Positions 1-13,400 of a stretch of DNA of 64,000 nucleotides are shown here, one piece after another. Below the pieces are notes generated by a model. The model made no database searches. It saw only the letters and a list, made by a program, of their open reading frames with translations, and was not told the origin of the DNA. Made by a program: the position numbers and the translations under genes. Within the stretch, counting starts at the first letter, position 1. The number at the start of each line of letters is the position of its first letter. Source of the stretch: Ephydatia muelleri (Eukaryota; Porifera; Demospongiae; Spongillida; Spongillidae); NCBI GenBank assembly GCA_013339895.1, contig JABACO010000012.1, positions 4,454,789 to 4,518,788 of the forward strand, read 5' to 3'.

Positions 1-528
1 GTCACTTAACCATAATCTAAACTTGTTTACGCCCAAACAATTGCCTGGTTATAACAGCTATTACTACTGATATAAAACATTTGTGCTCTTGTGCGAACAG
101 CCGTTATACATATAGGTGGTACAGAATAAGAGTCCCTTTTACATCATGTACGCCTTGTTTTCACATGTTTGCAAAAAGAGGCCACTGATTCTGACAGTTA
201 TTCTTAATTTTAATGCACTGAATGTTTGTATTGCTTTTATAATTACATGTTATTCATTTTAAAGAATTGTTGAATAGAACTGCTCAAAGGCAAAATAGTC
301 AAAAAGTATAATGTGCATTGTCCTACGGTCAAAATGTATCAATCACTGGACTTACACTGTCAGTCAGACTTTCTATCTTAGTACCATGATGATCAAAGCT
401 ATGTGCACATGCATCCCTCATATGGTAATAATACCCATTTTAAAGCTATCAGTGTTTACACATGTTCACTTGATAATGTGCTTGCAGAGTGCTGACTAGA
501 TTGCTACACTGATATGTTCTCTCATCAG
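1..528. other. A+T-rich non-coding DNA, probably intron or upstream flank
   Basis: I see no convincing coding exon here. The stretch ends in a good splice acceptor (cag at 526-528) in front of the first recognisable exon of the giant extracellular protein gene. Because that exon opens in phase 1, at least one earlier coding exon must lie upstream, most probably outside the window. Confidence 0.6.
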
Positions 529-1434
529 CTCCTGCACCGACACTATCCACCATTTCTAGAAGTCTACCAACTACACCAATGTGCTCTCCAGTTCCCAGTC
601 ATCTTGAAGGGCATGTGACCATCAATAACACAGGAGCCATCTCCACTGCTAATTTACAAGGTAGTATTGACTCCAATGGTACTCGACATATCAACTGGCT
701 GGTTTCTCAAAACGATGGTAATTTAAATTGGTACCTTCCACTGCTGCCTGCTGTGGCATTACCATACACCTTAATGGCCAATGCATTATATGATTGTGAC
801 ATTATGACAGGCAACAACCAGATATATATGACTATCGTACTCAAGTATCCATCAGGGTTGATGGTTACTATGACATTTAATGGAAGCAATCCATCTGGAA
901 GTCTCTTTAGGGTTGCTGTCATTCTGAATGCATATCCAGCTCTACCTGATATCAAGGATTACACATATACATCACCTGTGGTGACGCAACTTCAGCTAAA
1001 TGAAACTGCACCTGGAATTGTGATTGGAGTTGGTGTTATGCTTGGAGTGATTCAAGTCAATGTAGCACTGACATACTCCTCAATCTATTCGAGCACTGGG
1101 AGAATTCCTAAGAATTTCAATGCTTCCTTTGCACAGCTAACTTTGTTAAATCACACAACAGCATGGTTCATTACCACTGGGATTCCTTCAGAGCAGTCAT
1201 CTAATACCTTCATTTCAATCAGTTCTACTCTTGTTCAGAATGGTTCAGAACAAACAGCCACCACCAGTTTTCCCATTGTCTCTACTAGGATTTACAATGG
1301 TTCTGGATATTCAACCTCCAGCATGACATCTTGGTCCAGTACGTTCATTGCATCCAGTACCATGTCATTAGGTCTTAGTCCATCAATTTCAGCTGTTAGT
1401 ATTATACTGCAGGCTACAAATATGGCATACGCAG
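529..1434 (+). other. Exon with a single diverged copy of the repeated domain
   Basis: This exon aligns by eye with the 14 tandem units. It has YLPLLPAVALPYTL where the units have YIPLLSAVTLPYCL, VLKYPSGLMVTM where they have VLKYPSGLTVTM, LPDIKDYTYTSP where they have LPDIKDYPYSTP, and QLQLNETAPG where they have PLQLNETTPG. The Cys of the LPYC motif is absent, and a Cys sits a few residues later in YDCD. A Ser/Thr-rich tail follows before the donor at 1435. It is the clearest sign that the domain is ancient and that the tandem array is a later amplification. Confidence 0.85.
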
Positions 1435-4400
1435 GTTTGTTTCTCATTTTATACAATCCTAGTGTTGGATTTTACTGAATTCTTTGTTTTTTGTAGTGTC
1501 CTCCTGTTGTTTCAATGGAGTAAGTCTGTTTCTGTTTAATGGTGGTGGTGACATTTGCAGACCAACGTCAAATCAACCATCTCTCTGTGCTCAAGAAACG
1601 GACAAGTGTTGCTCATGTTGTGAAATTGGTGTCAACATTGGCTCATTGTTAGGCAAATCAGCATGTGGCAATCTAGCTTACCAACCCGCACAAACCGATA
1701 TGACTTGCAAGGCTGTGTATTTGGCCTGTTGTCACAATGATATAAGTGAGTGCTTTTTAAAAGATGGATAAATATGATTTTTGGACAACCCCATAGGTAG
1801 ATTTCTTGTTCCTTCTCCAATTGTCTCCTCTTCCTCCTCACAACGTATTCGAACGCAACAATCTGGTAGGCTTGAGCCTTCTTTCTCTAACTGTCATGCC
1901 TTTTAATATCTACTCGTTTCTATTCACAATTTCCAGTAGGAAGTTCAGTGCGGGGTGAGTATGTAAATATCTAAAACCTAGTCTTATGTAAATGTATACA
2001 TTACAATGCCATGCTTAGTATGCAAAATAATTCATTTAACCTATGAAATTAGCAATTTACAAATGTTACAATGCATTTTTATCACAAGCAATATAAACTA
2101 ACATCATAATGTTGTATTATTGTCAACTGGCCACTCATTAAGGGAATTTGCAACGTATGTGTTGCATACTACTGTACAATATCTGACGAAAAGCAATTAA
2201 TCTGTGACCATACCATTTCGTCATTGTGAAATGAGCAAGAGTAAATGCATTAAGACAATAACCTTATGCTCATGAGTCCATCATCTTGAGGCGTTGATTT
2301 ACAATACCTACTTCTATTTATCTTAATTGTATCTAAACAAACACTATTTCATTCACAATGTACTTGACATTAAAAAATTCAAAACTATAACAACATTGTA
2401 TTTAATTTCAACTGCATATACGTTTGTTCAAGGAATGAACACCAATCAAGACATCTCAAGTAAACCAACTGCACAATTCATGATATCAATGTTACAAAGC
2501 TCACAATTATCAGTACATGTGCTAACTACCAAAACTATTTCTATCTCTCAACCAATATCAACCCCACTGTTCCAACACCAAACCAATTCATACTCTAATT
2601 CTTTGTCTGCTACCACAAACAAACACACATCTGCCTCTCCTACACCTGTGAAAATTGTGGAGACCTATTCTGGTGGTGTTCAAGTACGAATTACTTCCGT
2701 GAATGGGTCCAATTTGTTGCCATCAAGGGCTGCATTGATAGGGATGGTTGATGTGTTCAATACAGCTACTCTCAACTGGCGCATCAGTGTACAGAACGGA
2801 AGCTTACTTTCGTCGTATATACCACTGCTGTCGGCAGTCACTCTGCCCTATTGTTTGATAAACTCCCTGCAGGGTCCACTGCAGAGGTCACCAGTCTCTC
2901 CAAATAGCACAATTTCTGCCATCACTGTCCTCAAGTATCCATCTGGACTGACTGTTACTATGAGGCAGAATGCCAGCAGCAATCCAATGGAATTTTCAGC
3001 TGTTTTGTTTGTAGAAGTGGACTCAAATCCTTTGCTTCCCGACATCAAAGACTACCCGTATAGCACTCCTTTATCCGTCCCACTCCAGCTGAATGAGACG
3101 ACACCTGGAGTAATAAGTGGAAGTGGTGCACTGTTTGGCAATATTCAAGTCAACATGGCATTGAGGTTCTCTCCCATGTACACAAGAGTGGGTGCGATCC
3201 CCTCTAATGTCAATGCTACTCTATCGCAGCTGATGGTGTACAATGACACTTCAGCTACATTTAGCACAAGTGCTCAGCTTTTGACCATGCAGCCCGTGCC
3301 ACTATACAGTCCATCGACATCAGTCCCACCTGTGGTTGCCTCCACGCTTACTCCTAGTACATCTCCCTCTCCTACTCCTGTGAAAAGTGTGGAGACCTAT
3401 TCTGGCGGTGTTCAAGTACGAATTACTTCCGTGAATGGGTCGAATTTGTTGCCATCAAGGGCTGCATTGATAGGGATGGTTGATGTGTTCAATACAGCTA
3501 CTCTCAACTGGCGCATCAGTGTGCAGAACGGAAGCTTACTTTCGTCGTATATACCACTGCTGTCGGCAGTCACTCTGCCCTATTGTTTGATAAACTCCCT
3601 GCAGGGTCCACTGCAGAGGTCACCAGTCTCTCCAAATAGCACAATTTCTGCCATCACTGTCCTCAAGTATCCATCTGGTCTGACTGTTAGTATGAAGCAG
3701 AATGCCAGCAGTAATCCATTGGAAACGTCTGTGGTCTTGTTTGTAGAAGTGGACTCAAATCCTTTGCTTCCCGACATCAAAGACTATCCGTATAGCACTC
3801 CTTTATCCGTCCCACTCCAGCTAAATGAGACGACACCTGGAGTAATAAGTGGAAGTGGTGCACTGTTTGGCAATATTCAAGTCAACGTGGCATTGACGTT
3901 CTCTCCCATGTACACAAGAGTGGGTGCGATCCCCACAAATGTCAATGCTACTCTATCGCAGCTGATGGTGTACAATGACACTTCAGCTACATTCAGCACA
4001 AGTGCTCTGCTTTTCATCATGCAGCCCGTTCCACTTAACAGTCCATCGACATCAGTCCCACCTGTGGTTGCCTCCACGCTTACTCCTAGTTCATCTCCCT
4101 CTCCTACTCCTGTGAAAAGTGTGGAGACCTATTCTGGCGGTGTTCAAGTACGAATTACTTCCGTGAATGGGTCGAATTTGTTGCCATCAAGGGCTGCATT
4201 GATAGGGATGGTTGATGTGTTCAATACAGCTACTCTCAACTGGCGCATCAGTGTGCAGAACGGAAGCTTACTTTCGTCGTATATACCACTGCTGTCGGCA
4301 GTCACTCTGCCCTATTGTTTGATAAACTCCCTGCAGGGTCCACTGCAGAGGTCACCAGTCTCTCCAAATAGCACAATTTCTGCCATCACTGTCCTCAAGT

Positions 4401-7400
4401 ATCCATCTGGACTGACTGTTACTATGAGGCAGAATGCCATCAGCAATCCAATGGAATTTTCAGCTGTTTTGTTTGTAGAAGTGGACTCGAATCCTTTGCT
4501 TCCCGACATCAAAGACTACCCATATAGCACTCCTTTATCCGTCCCACTCCAGCTGAATGAGACGACACCTGGAGTAATAAGTGGAAGTGGTGCACTGTTT
4601 GGCAATATTCAAGTCAACGTGGCATTGACGTTCTCTCCCATGTACACAAGAGTGGGTGCGATCCCCACAAATGTCAATGCTACTCTATCGCAGCTGATGG
4701 TGTACAATGACACTTCAGCTACATTTAGCACAAGTGCTCTGCTTTTCACCATGCAGCCCGTGCCACTATACAGTCCATCGACATCAGTCCCACCTGTGGT
4801 TGCCTCCACGCTTACTCCTAGTACATCTCCCTCTCCTACTCCTGTGAAAAGTGTGGAGACCTATTCTGGCGGTGTTCAAGTACGAATTACTTCCGTGAAT
4901 GGGTCGAATTTGTTGCCATCAAGGGCTGCATTGATAGGGATGGTTGATGTGTTCAATACAGCTACTCTCAACTGGCGCATCAGTGTGCAGAACGGAAGCT
5001 TACTTTCGTCGTGTATACCACTGCTGTCGGCAGTCACTCTGCCCTATTGTTTGATAAACTCCCTGCAGGGTCCACTGCAGAGGTCACCAGTCTCTCCAAA
5101 TAGCACAATTTCTGCCATCACTGTCCTCAAGTATCCATCTGGTCTGACTGTTAGTATGAAGCAGAATGCCAGCAGTAATCCATTGGAAACGTCTGTGGTC
5201 ATGTTTGTAGAAGTGGACTCAAATCCTTTGCTTCCCGACATCAAAGACTATCCGTATAGCACTCCTTTATCCGTCTCACTCCAGCTAAATGAGACGACAC
5301 CTGGAGTAATAAGTGGAAGTGGTGCACTGTTTGGCAATATTCAAGTTAACGTGGCATTGACGTTCTCTCCCATGTACACAAGAGTGGGTGCGATCCCCAC
5401 AAATGTCAATGCTACTCTATCGCAGCTGATGGTGTACAATGACACTTCAGCTACATTTAGCACAAGTGCTCTGCTTTTCACCATGCAGCCCGTGCCACTA
5501 TACAGTCCATCGACATTAGTCCCACCTGTGGTTGCCTCCACGCTTACTCCTAGTACATCTCCCTCTCCTACTCCTGTGAAAAGTGTGGAGACCTATTCTG
5601 GCGGTGTTCAAGTACGAATTACTTCCGTGAATGGGTCGAATTTGTTGCCATCAAGGGCTGCATTGATAGGGATGGTTGATGTGTTCAATACAGCTACTCT
5701 CAACTGGCGCATCAGTGTGCAGAACGAAAGCTTACTTTCGTCGTATATACCACTGCTGTCGGCAGTCACTCTGCCCTATTGTTTGATAAACTCCCTGCAG
5801 GGTCCACTGCAGAGGTCACCAGTCTCTCCAAATAGCACAATTTCTGCCATCACTGTCCTCAAGTATCCATCTGGTCTGACTGTTAGTATGAAGCAGAATG
5901 CCAGCAGTAATCCATTGGAAACGTCTGTGGTCTTGTTTGTAGAAGTGGACTCAAATCCTTTGCTTCCCGACATCAAAGACTATCCGTATAGCACTCCTTT
6001 ATCCGTCCCACTCCAGCTAAATGAGATGACACCTGGAGTAATAAGTGGAAGTGGTGCACTGTTTGGCAATATTCAAGTCAACGTGGCATTGACGTTCTCT
6101 CCCATGTACACAAGAGTGGGTGCGATCCCCACAAATGTCAATGCTACTCTATCGCAGCTGATGGTGTACAATGACACTTCAGCTACATTTAGCACAAGTG
6201 CTCTGCTTTTCATCATGCAGCCCGTTCCACTAAACAGTCCATCGACATCAGTCCCACCTGTGGTTGCCTCCACGCTTACTCCTAGTACATCTCCCTCTCC
6301 TACTCCTGTGAAAAGTGTGGAGACCTATTCTGGCGGTGTTCAAGTACGAATTACTTCCGTGAATGGGTCGAATTTGTTGCCATCAAGGGCTGCATTGATA
6401 GGGATGGTTGATGTGTTCAATACAGCTACTCTCAACTGGCGCATCAGTGTGCAGAACGGAAGCTTACTTTCGTCGTGTATACCACTGCTGTCAGCAGTCA
6501 CTCTGCCCTATTGTTTGATAAACTCCCTGCAGGGTCCACTGCAGAGGTCATCAGTCTCTCCAAATAGCACAATTTCTGCCATCACTGTCCTCAAGTATCC
6601 ATCTGGTCTGACTGTTAGTATGAAGCAGAATGCCAGCAGTAATCCATTGGAAACGTCTGTGGTCTTGTTTGTAGAAGTGGACTCAAATCCTTTGCTTCCC
6701 GACATCAAAGACTATCCGTATAGCACTCCTTTATCCGTCCCACTCCAGCTAAATGAGACGACACCTGGAGTAATAAGTGGAAGTGGTGCACTGTTTGGCA
6801 ATATTCAAGTCAACGTGGCATTGACGTTCTCTCCCATGTACACAAGAGTGGGTGCGATCCCCACAAATGTCAATGCTACTCTATCGCAGCTGATGGTGTA
6901 CAATGACACTTCAGCTACATTTAGCACAAGTGCTCTGCTTTTCATCATGCAGCCCGTTCCACTAAACAGTCCATCGACATCAGTCCCACCTGTGGTTGCC
7001 TCCACGCTTACTCCTAGTACATCTCCCTCTCCTACTCCTGTGAAAAGTGTGGAGACCTATTCTGGCGGTGTTCAAGTACGAATTACTTCCGTGAATGGGT
7101 CGAATTTGTTGCCATCAAGGGCTGCATTGATAGGGATGGTTGATGTGTTCAATACAGCTACTCTCAACTGGCGCATCAGTGTGCAGAACGAAAGCTTACT
7201 TTCGTCGTATATACCACTGCTGTCGGCAGTCACTCTGCCCTATTGTTTGATAAACTCCCTGCAGGGTCCACTGCAGAGGTCACCAGTCTCTCCAAATAGC
7301 ACAATTTCTGCCATCACTGTCCTCAAGTATCCATCTGGTCTGACTGTTAGTATGAAGCAGAATGCCAGCAGTAATCCATTGGAAACGTCTGTGGTCTTGT

Positions 7401-10400
7401 TTGTAGAAGTGGACTCAAATCCTTTGCTTCCCGACATCAAAGACTATCCGTATAGCACTCCTTTATCCGTCCCACTCCAGCTAAATGAGATGACACCTGG
7501 AGTAATAAGTGGAAGTGGTGCACTGTTTGGCAATATTCAAGTCAACGTGGCATTGACGTTCTCTCCCATGTACACAAGAGTGGGTGCGATCCCCACAAAT
7601 GTCAATGCTACTCTATCGCAGCTGATGGTGTACAATGACACTTCAGCTACATTTAGCACAAGTGCTCTGCTTTTCATCATGCAGCCCGTTCCACTAAACA
7701 GTCCATCGACATCAGTCCCACCTGTGGTTGCCTCCACGCTTACTCCTAGTACATCTCCCTCTCCTACTCCTGTGAAAAGTGTGGAGACCTATTCTGGCGG
7801 TGTTCAAGTACGAATTACTTCCGTGAATGGGTCGAATTTGTTGCCATCAAGGGCTGCATTGATAGGGATGGTTGATGTGTTCAATACAGCTACTCTCAAC
7901 TGGCGCATCAGTGTGCAGAACGGAAGCTTACTTTCGTCGTGTATACCACTGCTGTCAGCAGTCACTCTGCCCTATTGTTTGATAAACTCCCTGCAGGGTC
8001 CACTGCAGAGGTCATCAGTCTCTCCAAATAGCACAATTTCTGCCATCACTGTCCTCAAGTATCCATCTGGTCTGACTGTTAGTATGAAGCAGAATGCCAG
8101 CAGTAATCCATTGGAAACGTCTGTGGTCTTGTTTGTAGAAGTGGACTCAAATCCTTTGCTTCCCGACATCAAAGACTATCCGTATAGCACTCCTTTATCC
8201 GTCCCACTCCAGCTAAATGAGACGACACCTGGAGTAATAAGTGGAAGTGGTGCACTGTTTGGCAATATTCAAGTCAACGTGGCATTGACGTTCTCTCCCA
8301 TGTACACAAGAGTGGGTGCGATCCCCACAAATGTCAATGCTACTCTATCGCAGCTGATGGTGTACAATGACACTTCAGCTACATTTAGCACAAGTGCTCT
8401 GCTTTTCATCATGCAGCCCGTTCCACTAAACAGTCCATCGACATCAGTCCCACCTGTGGTTGCCTCCACGCTTACTCCTAGTACATCTCCCTCTCCTACT
8501 CCTGTGAAAAGTGTGGAGACCTATTCTGGCGGTGTTCAAGTACGAATTACTTCCGTGAATGGGTCGAATTTGTTGCCATCAAGGGCTGCATTGATAGGGA
8601 TGGTTGATGTGTTCAATACAGCTACTCTCAACTGGCGCATCAGTGTGCAGAACGAAAGCTTACTTTCGTCGTATATACCACTGCTGTCGGCAGTCACTCT
8701 GCCCTATTGTTTGATAAACTCCCTGCAGGGTCCACTGCAGAGGTCACCAGTCTCTCCAAATAGCACAATTTCTGCCATCACTGTCCTCAAGTATCCATCT
8801 GGTCTGACTGTTAGTATGAAGCAGAATGCCAGCAGTAATCCATTGGAAACGTCTGTGGTCTTGTTTGTAGAAGTGGACTCAAATCCTTTGCTTCCCGACA
8901 TCAAAGACTATCCGTATAGCACTCCTTTATCCGTCCCACTCCAGCTAAATGAGATGACACCTGGAGTAATAAGTGGAAGTGGTGCACTGTTTGGCAATAT
9001 TCAAGTCAACGTGGCATTGACGTTCTCTCCCATGTACACAAGAGTGGGTGCGATCCCCACAAATGTCAATGCTACTCTATCGCAGCTGATGGTGTACAAT
9101 GACACTTCAGCTACATTTAGCACAAGTGCTCTGCTTTTCACCATGCAGCCCGTGCCACTATACAGTCCATCGACATCAGTCCCACCTGTGGTTGCCTCCA
9201 CGCTTACTCCTAGTACATCTCCCTCTCCTACTCCTGTGAAAAGTGTGGAGACCTATTCTGGCGGTGTTCAAGTACGAATTACTTCCGTGAATGGGTCGAA
9301 TTTGTTGCCATCAAGGGCTGCATTGATAGGGATGGTTGATGTGTTCAATACAGCTACTCTCAACTGGCGCATCAGTGTGCAGAACGAAAGCTTACTTTCG
9401 TCGTATATACCACTGCTGTCGGCAGTCACTCTGCCCTATTGTTTGATAAACTCCCTGCAGGGTCCACTGCAGAGGTCACCAGTCTCTCCAAATAGCACAA
9501 TTTCTGCCATCACTGTCCTCAAGTATCCATCTGGTCTGACTGTTAGTATGAAGCAGAATGCCAGCAGTAATCCATTGGAAACGTCTGTGGTCTTGTTTGT
9601 AGAAGTGGACTCAAATCCTTTGCTTCCCGACATCAAAGACTATCCGTATAGCACTCCTTTATCCGTCCCACTCCAGCTAAATGAGATGACACCTGGAGTA
9701 ATAAGTGGAAGTGGTGCACTGTTTGGCAATATTCAAGTCAACGTGGCATTGACGTTCTCTCCCATGTACACAAGAGTGGGTGCGATCCCCACAAATGTCA
9801 ATGCTACTCTATCGCAGCTGATGGTGTACAATGACACTTCAGCTACATTTAGCACAAGTGCTCTGCTTTTCATCATGCAGCCCGTTCCACTAAACAGTCC
9901 ATCGACATCAGTCCCACCTGTGGTTGCCTCCACGCTTACTCCTAGTACATCTCCCTCTCCTACTCCTGTGAAAAGTGTGGAGACCTATTCTGGCGGTGTT
10001 CAAGTACGAATTACTTCCGTGAATGGGTCGAATTTGTTGCCATCAAGGGCTGCATTGATAGGGATGGTTGATGTGTTCAATACAGCTACTCTCAACTGGC
10101 GCATCAGTGTGCAGAACGAAAGCTTACTTTCGTCGTATATACCACTGCTGTCGGCAGTCACTCTGCCCTATTGTTTGATAAACTCCCTGCAGGGTCCACT
10201 GCAGAGGTCACCAGTCTCTCCAAATAGCACAATTTCTGCCATCACTGTCCTCAAGTATCCATCTGGTCTGACTGTTAGTATGAAGCAGAATGCCAGCAGT
10301 AATCCATTGGAAACGTCTGTGGTCTTGTTTGTAGAAGTGGACTCAAATCCTTTGCTTCCCGACATCAAAGACTATCCGTATAGCACTCCTTTATCCGTCC

Positions 10401-13400
10401 CACTCCAGCTAAATGAGACGACACCTGGAGTAATAAGTGGAAGTGGTGCACTGTTTGGCAATATTCAAGTCAACGTGGCATTGACGTTCTCTCCCATGTA
10501 CACAAGAGTGGGTGCGATCCCCACAAATGTCAATGCTACTCTATCGCAGCTGATGGTGTACAATGACACTTCAGCTACATTTAGCACAAGTGCTCTGCTT
10601 TTCATCATGCAGCCTGTTCCACTAAACAGTCCATCGACATCAGTCCCACCTGTGGTTGCCTCCACGCTTACTCCTAGTACATCTCCCTCTCCTACTCCTG
10701 TGAAAAGTGTGGAGACCTATTCTGGCGGTGTTCAAGTACGAATTACTTCCGTGAATGGGTCGAATTTGTTGCCATCAAGGGCTGCATTGATAGGGATGGT
10801 TGATGTGTTCAATACAGCTACTCTCAACTGGCGCATCAGTGTGCAGAACGAAAGCTTACTTTCGTCGTATATACCACTGCTGTCGGCAGTCACTCTGCCC
10901 TATTGTTTGATAAACTCCCTGCAGGGTCCACTGCAGAGGTCACCAGTCTCTCCAAATAGCACAATTTCTGCCATCACTGTCCTCAAGTATCCATCTGGTC
11001 TGACTGTTAGTATGAAGCAGAATGCCAGCAGTAATCCATTGGAAACGTCTGTGGTCTTGTTTGTAGAAGTGGACTCAAATCCTTTGCTTCCCGACATCAA
11101 AGACTATCCGTATAGCACTCCTTTATCCGTCCCACTCCAGCTAAATGAGACGACACCTGGAGTAATAAGTGGAAGTGGTGCACTGTTTGGCAATATTCAA
11201 GTCAACGTGGCATTGACGTTCTCTCCCATGTACACAAGAGTGGGTGCGATCCCCACAAATGTCAATGCTACTCTATCGCAGCTGATGGTGTACAATGACA
11301 CTTCAGCTACATTTAGCACAAGTGCTCTGCTTTTCATCATGCAGCCTGTTCCACTAAACAGTCCATCGACATCAGTCCCACCTGTGGTTGCCTCCACGCT
11401 TACTCCTAGTACATCTCCCTCTCCTACTCCTGTGAAAAGTGTGGAGACCTATTCTGGCGGTGTTCAAGTACGAATTACTTCCGTGAATGGGTCGAATTTG
11501 TTGCCATCAAGGGCTGCATTGATAGGGATGGTTGATGTGTTCAATACAGCTACTCTCAACTGGCGCATCAGTGTGCAGAACGGAAGCTTACTTTCGTCGT
11601 ATATACCACTGCTGTCGGCAGTCACTCTGCCCTATTGTTTGATAAACTCCCTGCAGGGTCCACTGCAGAGGTCACCAGTCTCTCCAAATAGCACAATTTC
11701 TGCCATCACTGTCCTCAAGTATCCATCTGGACTGACTGTTACTATGAGGCAGAATGCCATCAGCAATCCAATGGAATTTTCAGCTGTTTTGTTTGTAGAA
11801 GTGGACTCGAATCCTTTGCTTCCCGACATCAAAGACTATCCGTATAGCACTCCTTTATCCGTCCCACTCCAGCTGAATGAGACGACACCTGGAGTAATTA
11901 GTGGAAGTGGTGCACTGTTTGGCAATATTCAAGTCAACGTGGCATTGACGTTCTCTCCCATATACACAAGAGTGGGTGCGATCCCCTCTAATGGCAATGC
12001 TACTCTATCGCAGCTGATGGTGTACAATGACACTTCAGCTACATTTAGCACAAGTGCTCTGCTTTTCACCATGCAGCCTGTGCCACTATACAGTCCATCG
12101 ACATCAGTCCCACCTGTGGTTGCCTTCACGCTTACTCCTAGTACATCTCCCTCTCCTACTCCTGTGAAAAGTGTGGAGACCTATTCTGGCGGTGTTCAAG
12201 TACGAATTACTTCCGTGAATGGGTCGAATTTGTTGCCATCAAGGGCTGCATTGATAGGGATGGTTGATGTGTTCAATACAGCTACTCTCAACTGGCGCAT
12301 CAGTGTGCAGAACGGAAGCTTACTTTCGTCGTATATACCACTGCTGTCGGCAGTCACTCTGCCCTATTGTTTGATAAACTCCCTGCAGGGTCCACTGCAG
12401 AGGTCACCAGTCTCTCCAAATAGCACAATTTCTGCCATCACTGTCCTCAAGTATCCATCTGGTCTGACTGTTAGTATGAAGCAGAATGCCAGCAGTAATC
12501 CATTGGAAACGTCTGTGGTCTTGTTTGTAGAAGTGGACTCAAATCCTTTGCTTCCCGACATCAAAGACTATCCGTATAGCACTCCTTTATCCGTCCCACT
12601 CCAGCTAAATGAGACGACACCTGGAGTAATAAGTGGAAGTGGTGCACTGTTTGGCAATGTTCAAGTCAACGTGGCATTGACGTTCTCTCCCATGTACACA
12701 AGAGTGGGTGCGATCCCCACAAATGTCAATGCTACTCTATCGCAGCTGATGGTGTACAATGACACTTCAGCTACATTTAGCACAAGTGCTCAGATTTTTG
12801 CCGTGCAGCCTTTGCCACTTTACAGTCCATCATCAGCTGTCCCATCTTCTTTTTCTACCTCTCTTATCCTAGGAGTGTTATCTGTCGTTCCTGTACAATC
12901 TTATCATGTTTCGTCAGGGTTGTATATTACACCAGCTTCTATGATGTTGACTTCTTTTCTAGAAACGCGATCAGTAGTTACTTCGTCAAAGCTGGCTTTG
13001 CTTCCTTCTATTTCCCCATCATTGAAAACATCTCGTGGTGTCATGTTTAATGGCAGCTCGTTTGTAGAGTACGGCACCTCTGGAAGTGGAATTATTAGAT
13101 CATTTTTGTTAACGTTTTCATTCATATCTAATCGTGCTGATGGATTGATTTTGTTTTCTTCTGAGTTTCCAAATTGCACTGGTTCTTTCGTTAGTATTAG
13201 TTTACATTCTTCAAGTCTGGAGTTCTGGTTTAGTACTGGGACTGATGTCAATGTTGCCAGGTTAGGATAATGTATTTTTACATTTCATTGGGTATTAATT
13301 GATGTTTATAATTTAGGACACTACCTCTTCGAGTTGATAAATGGTACGGTGTGGTTGTTGAATATAGCTATGCTACTAGAACTGGTTCTATTACTGTCAA

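Noticed and set aside
2327..2432. Translation start at 2327 for the giant exon
   Set aside because: The first residues look like translated intron, while an acceptor at 2431-2432 keeps phase 1 with the upstream Cys-rich exon.
2848..12564. About 27 reverse-strand ORFs of 66 codons each, repeated every 732 bp
   Set aside because: They are shadows of the plus-strand repeat units; their regular spacing and similarity follow from the coding repeat, and they have no independent start or context.
2639..12886. CRISPR-like regular repeats
   Set aside because: The 732-bp repeats are coding units with no unique spacers, in a eukaryotic gene; no short-repeat/spacer array is present anywhere in the window.
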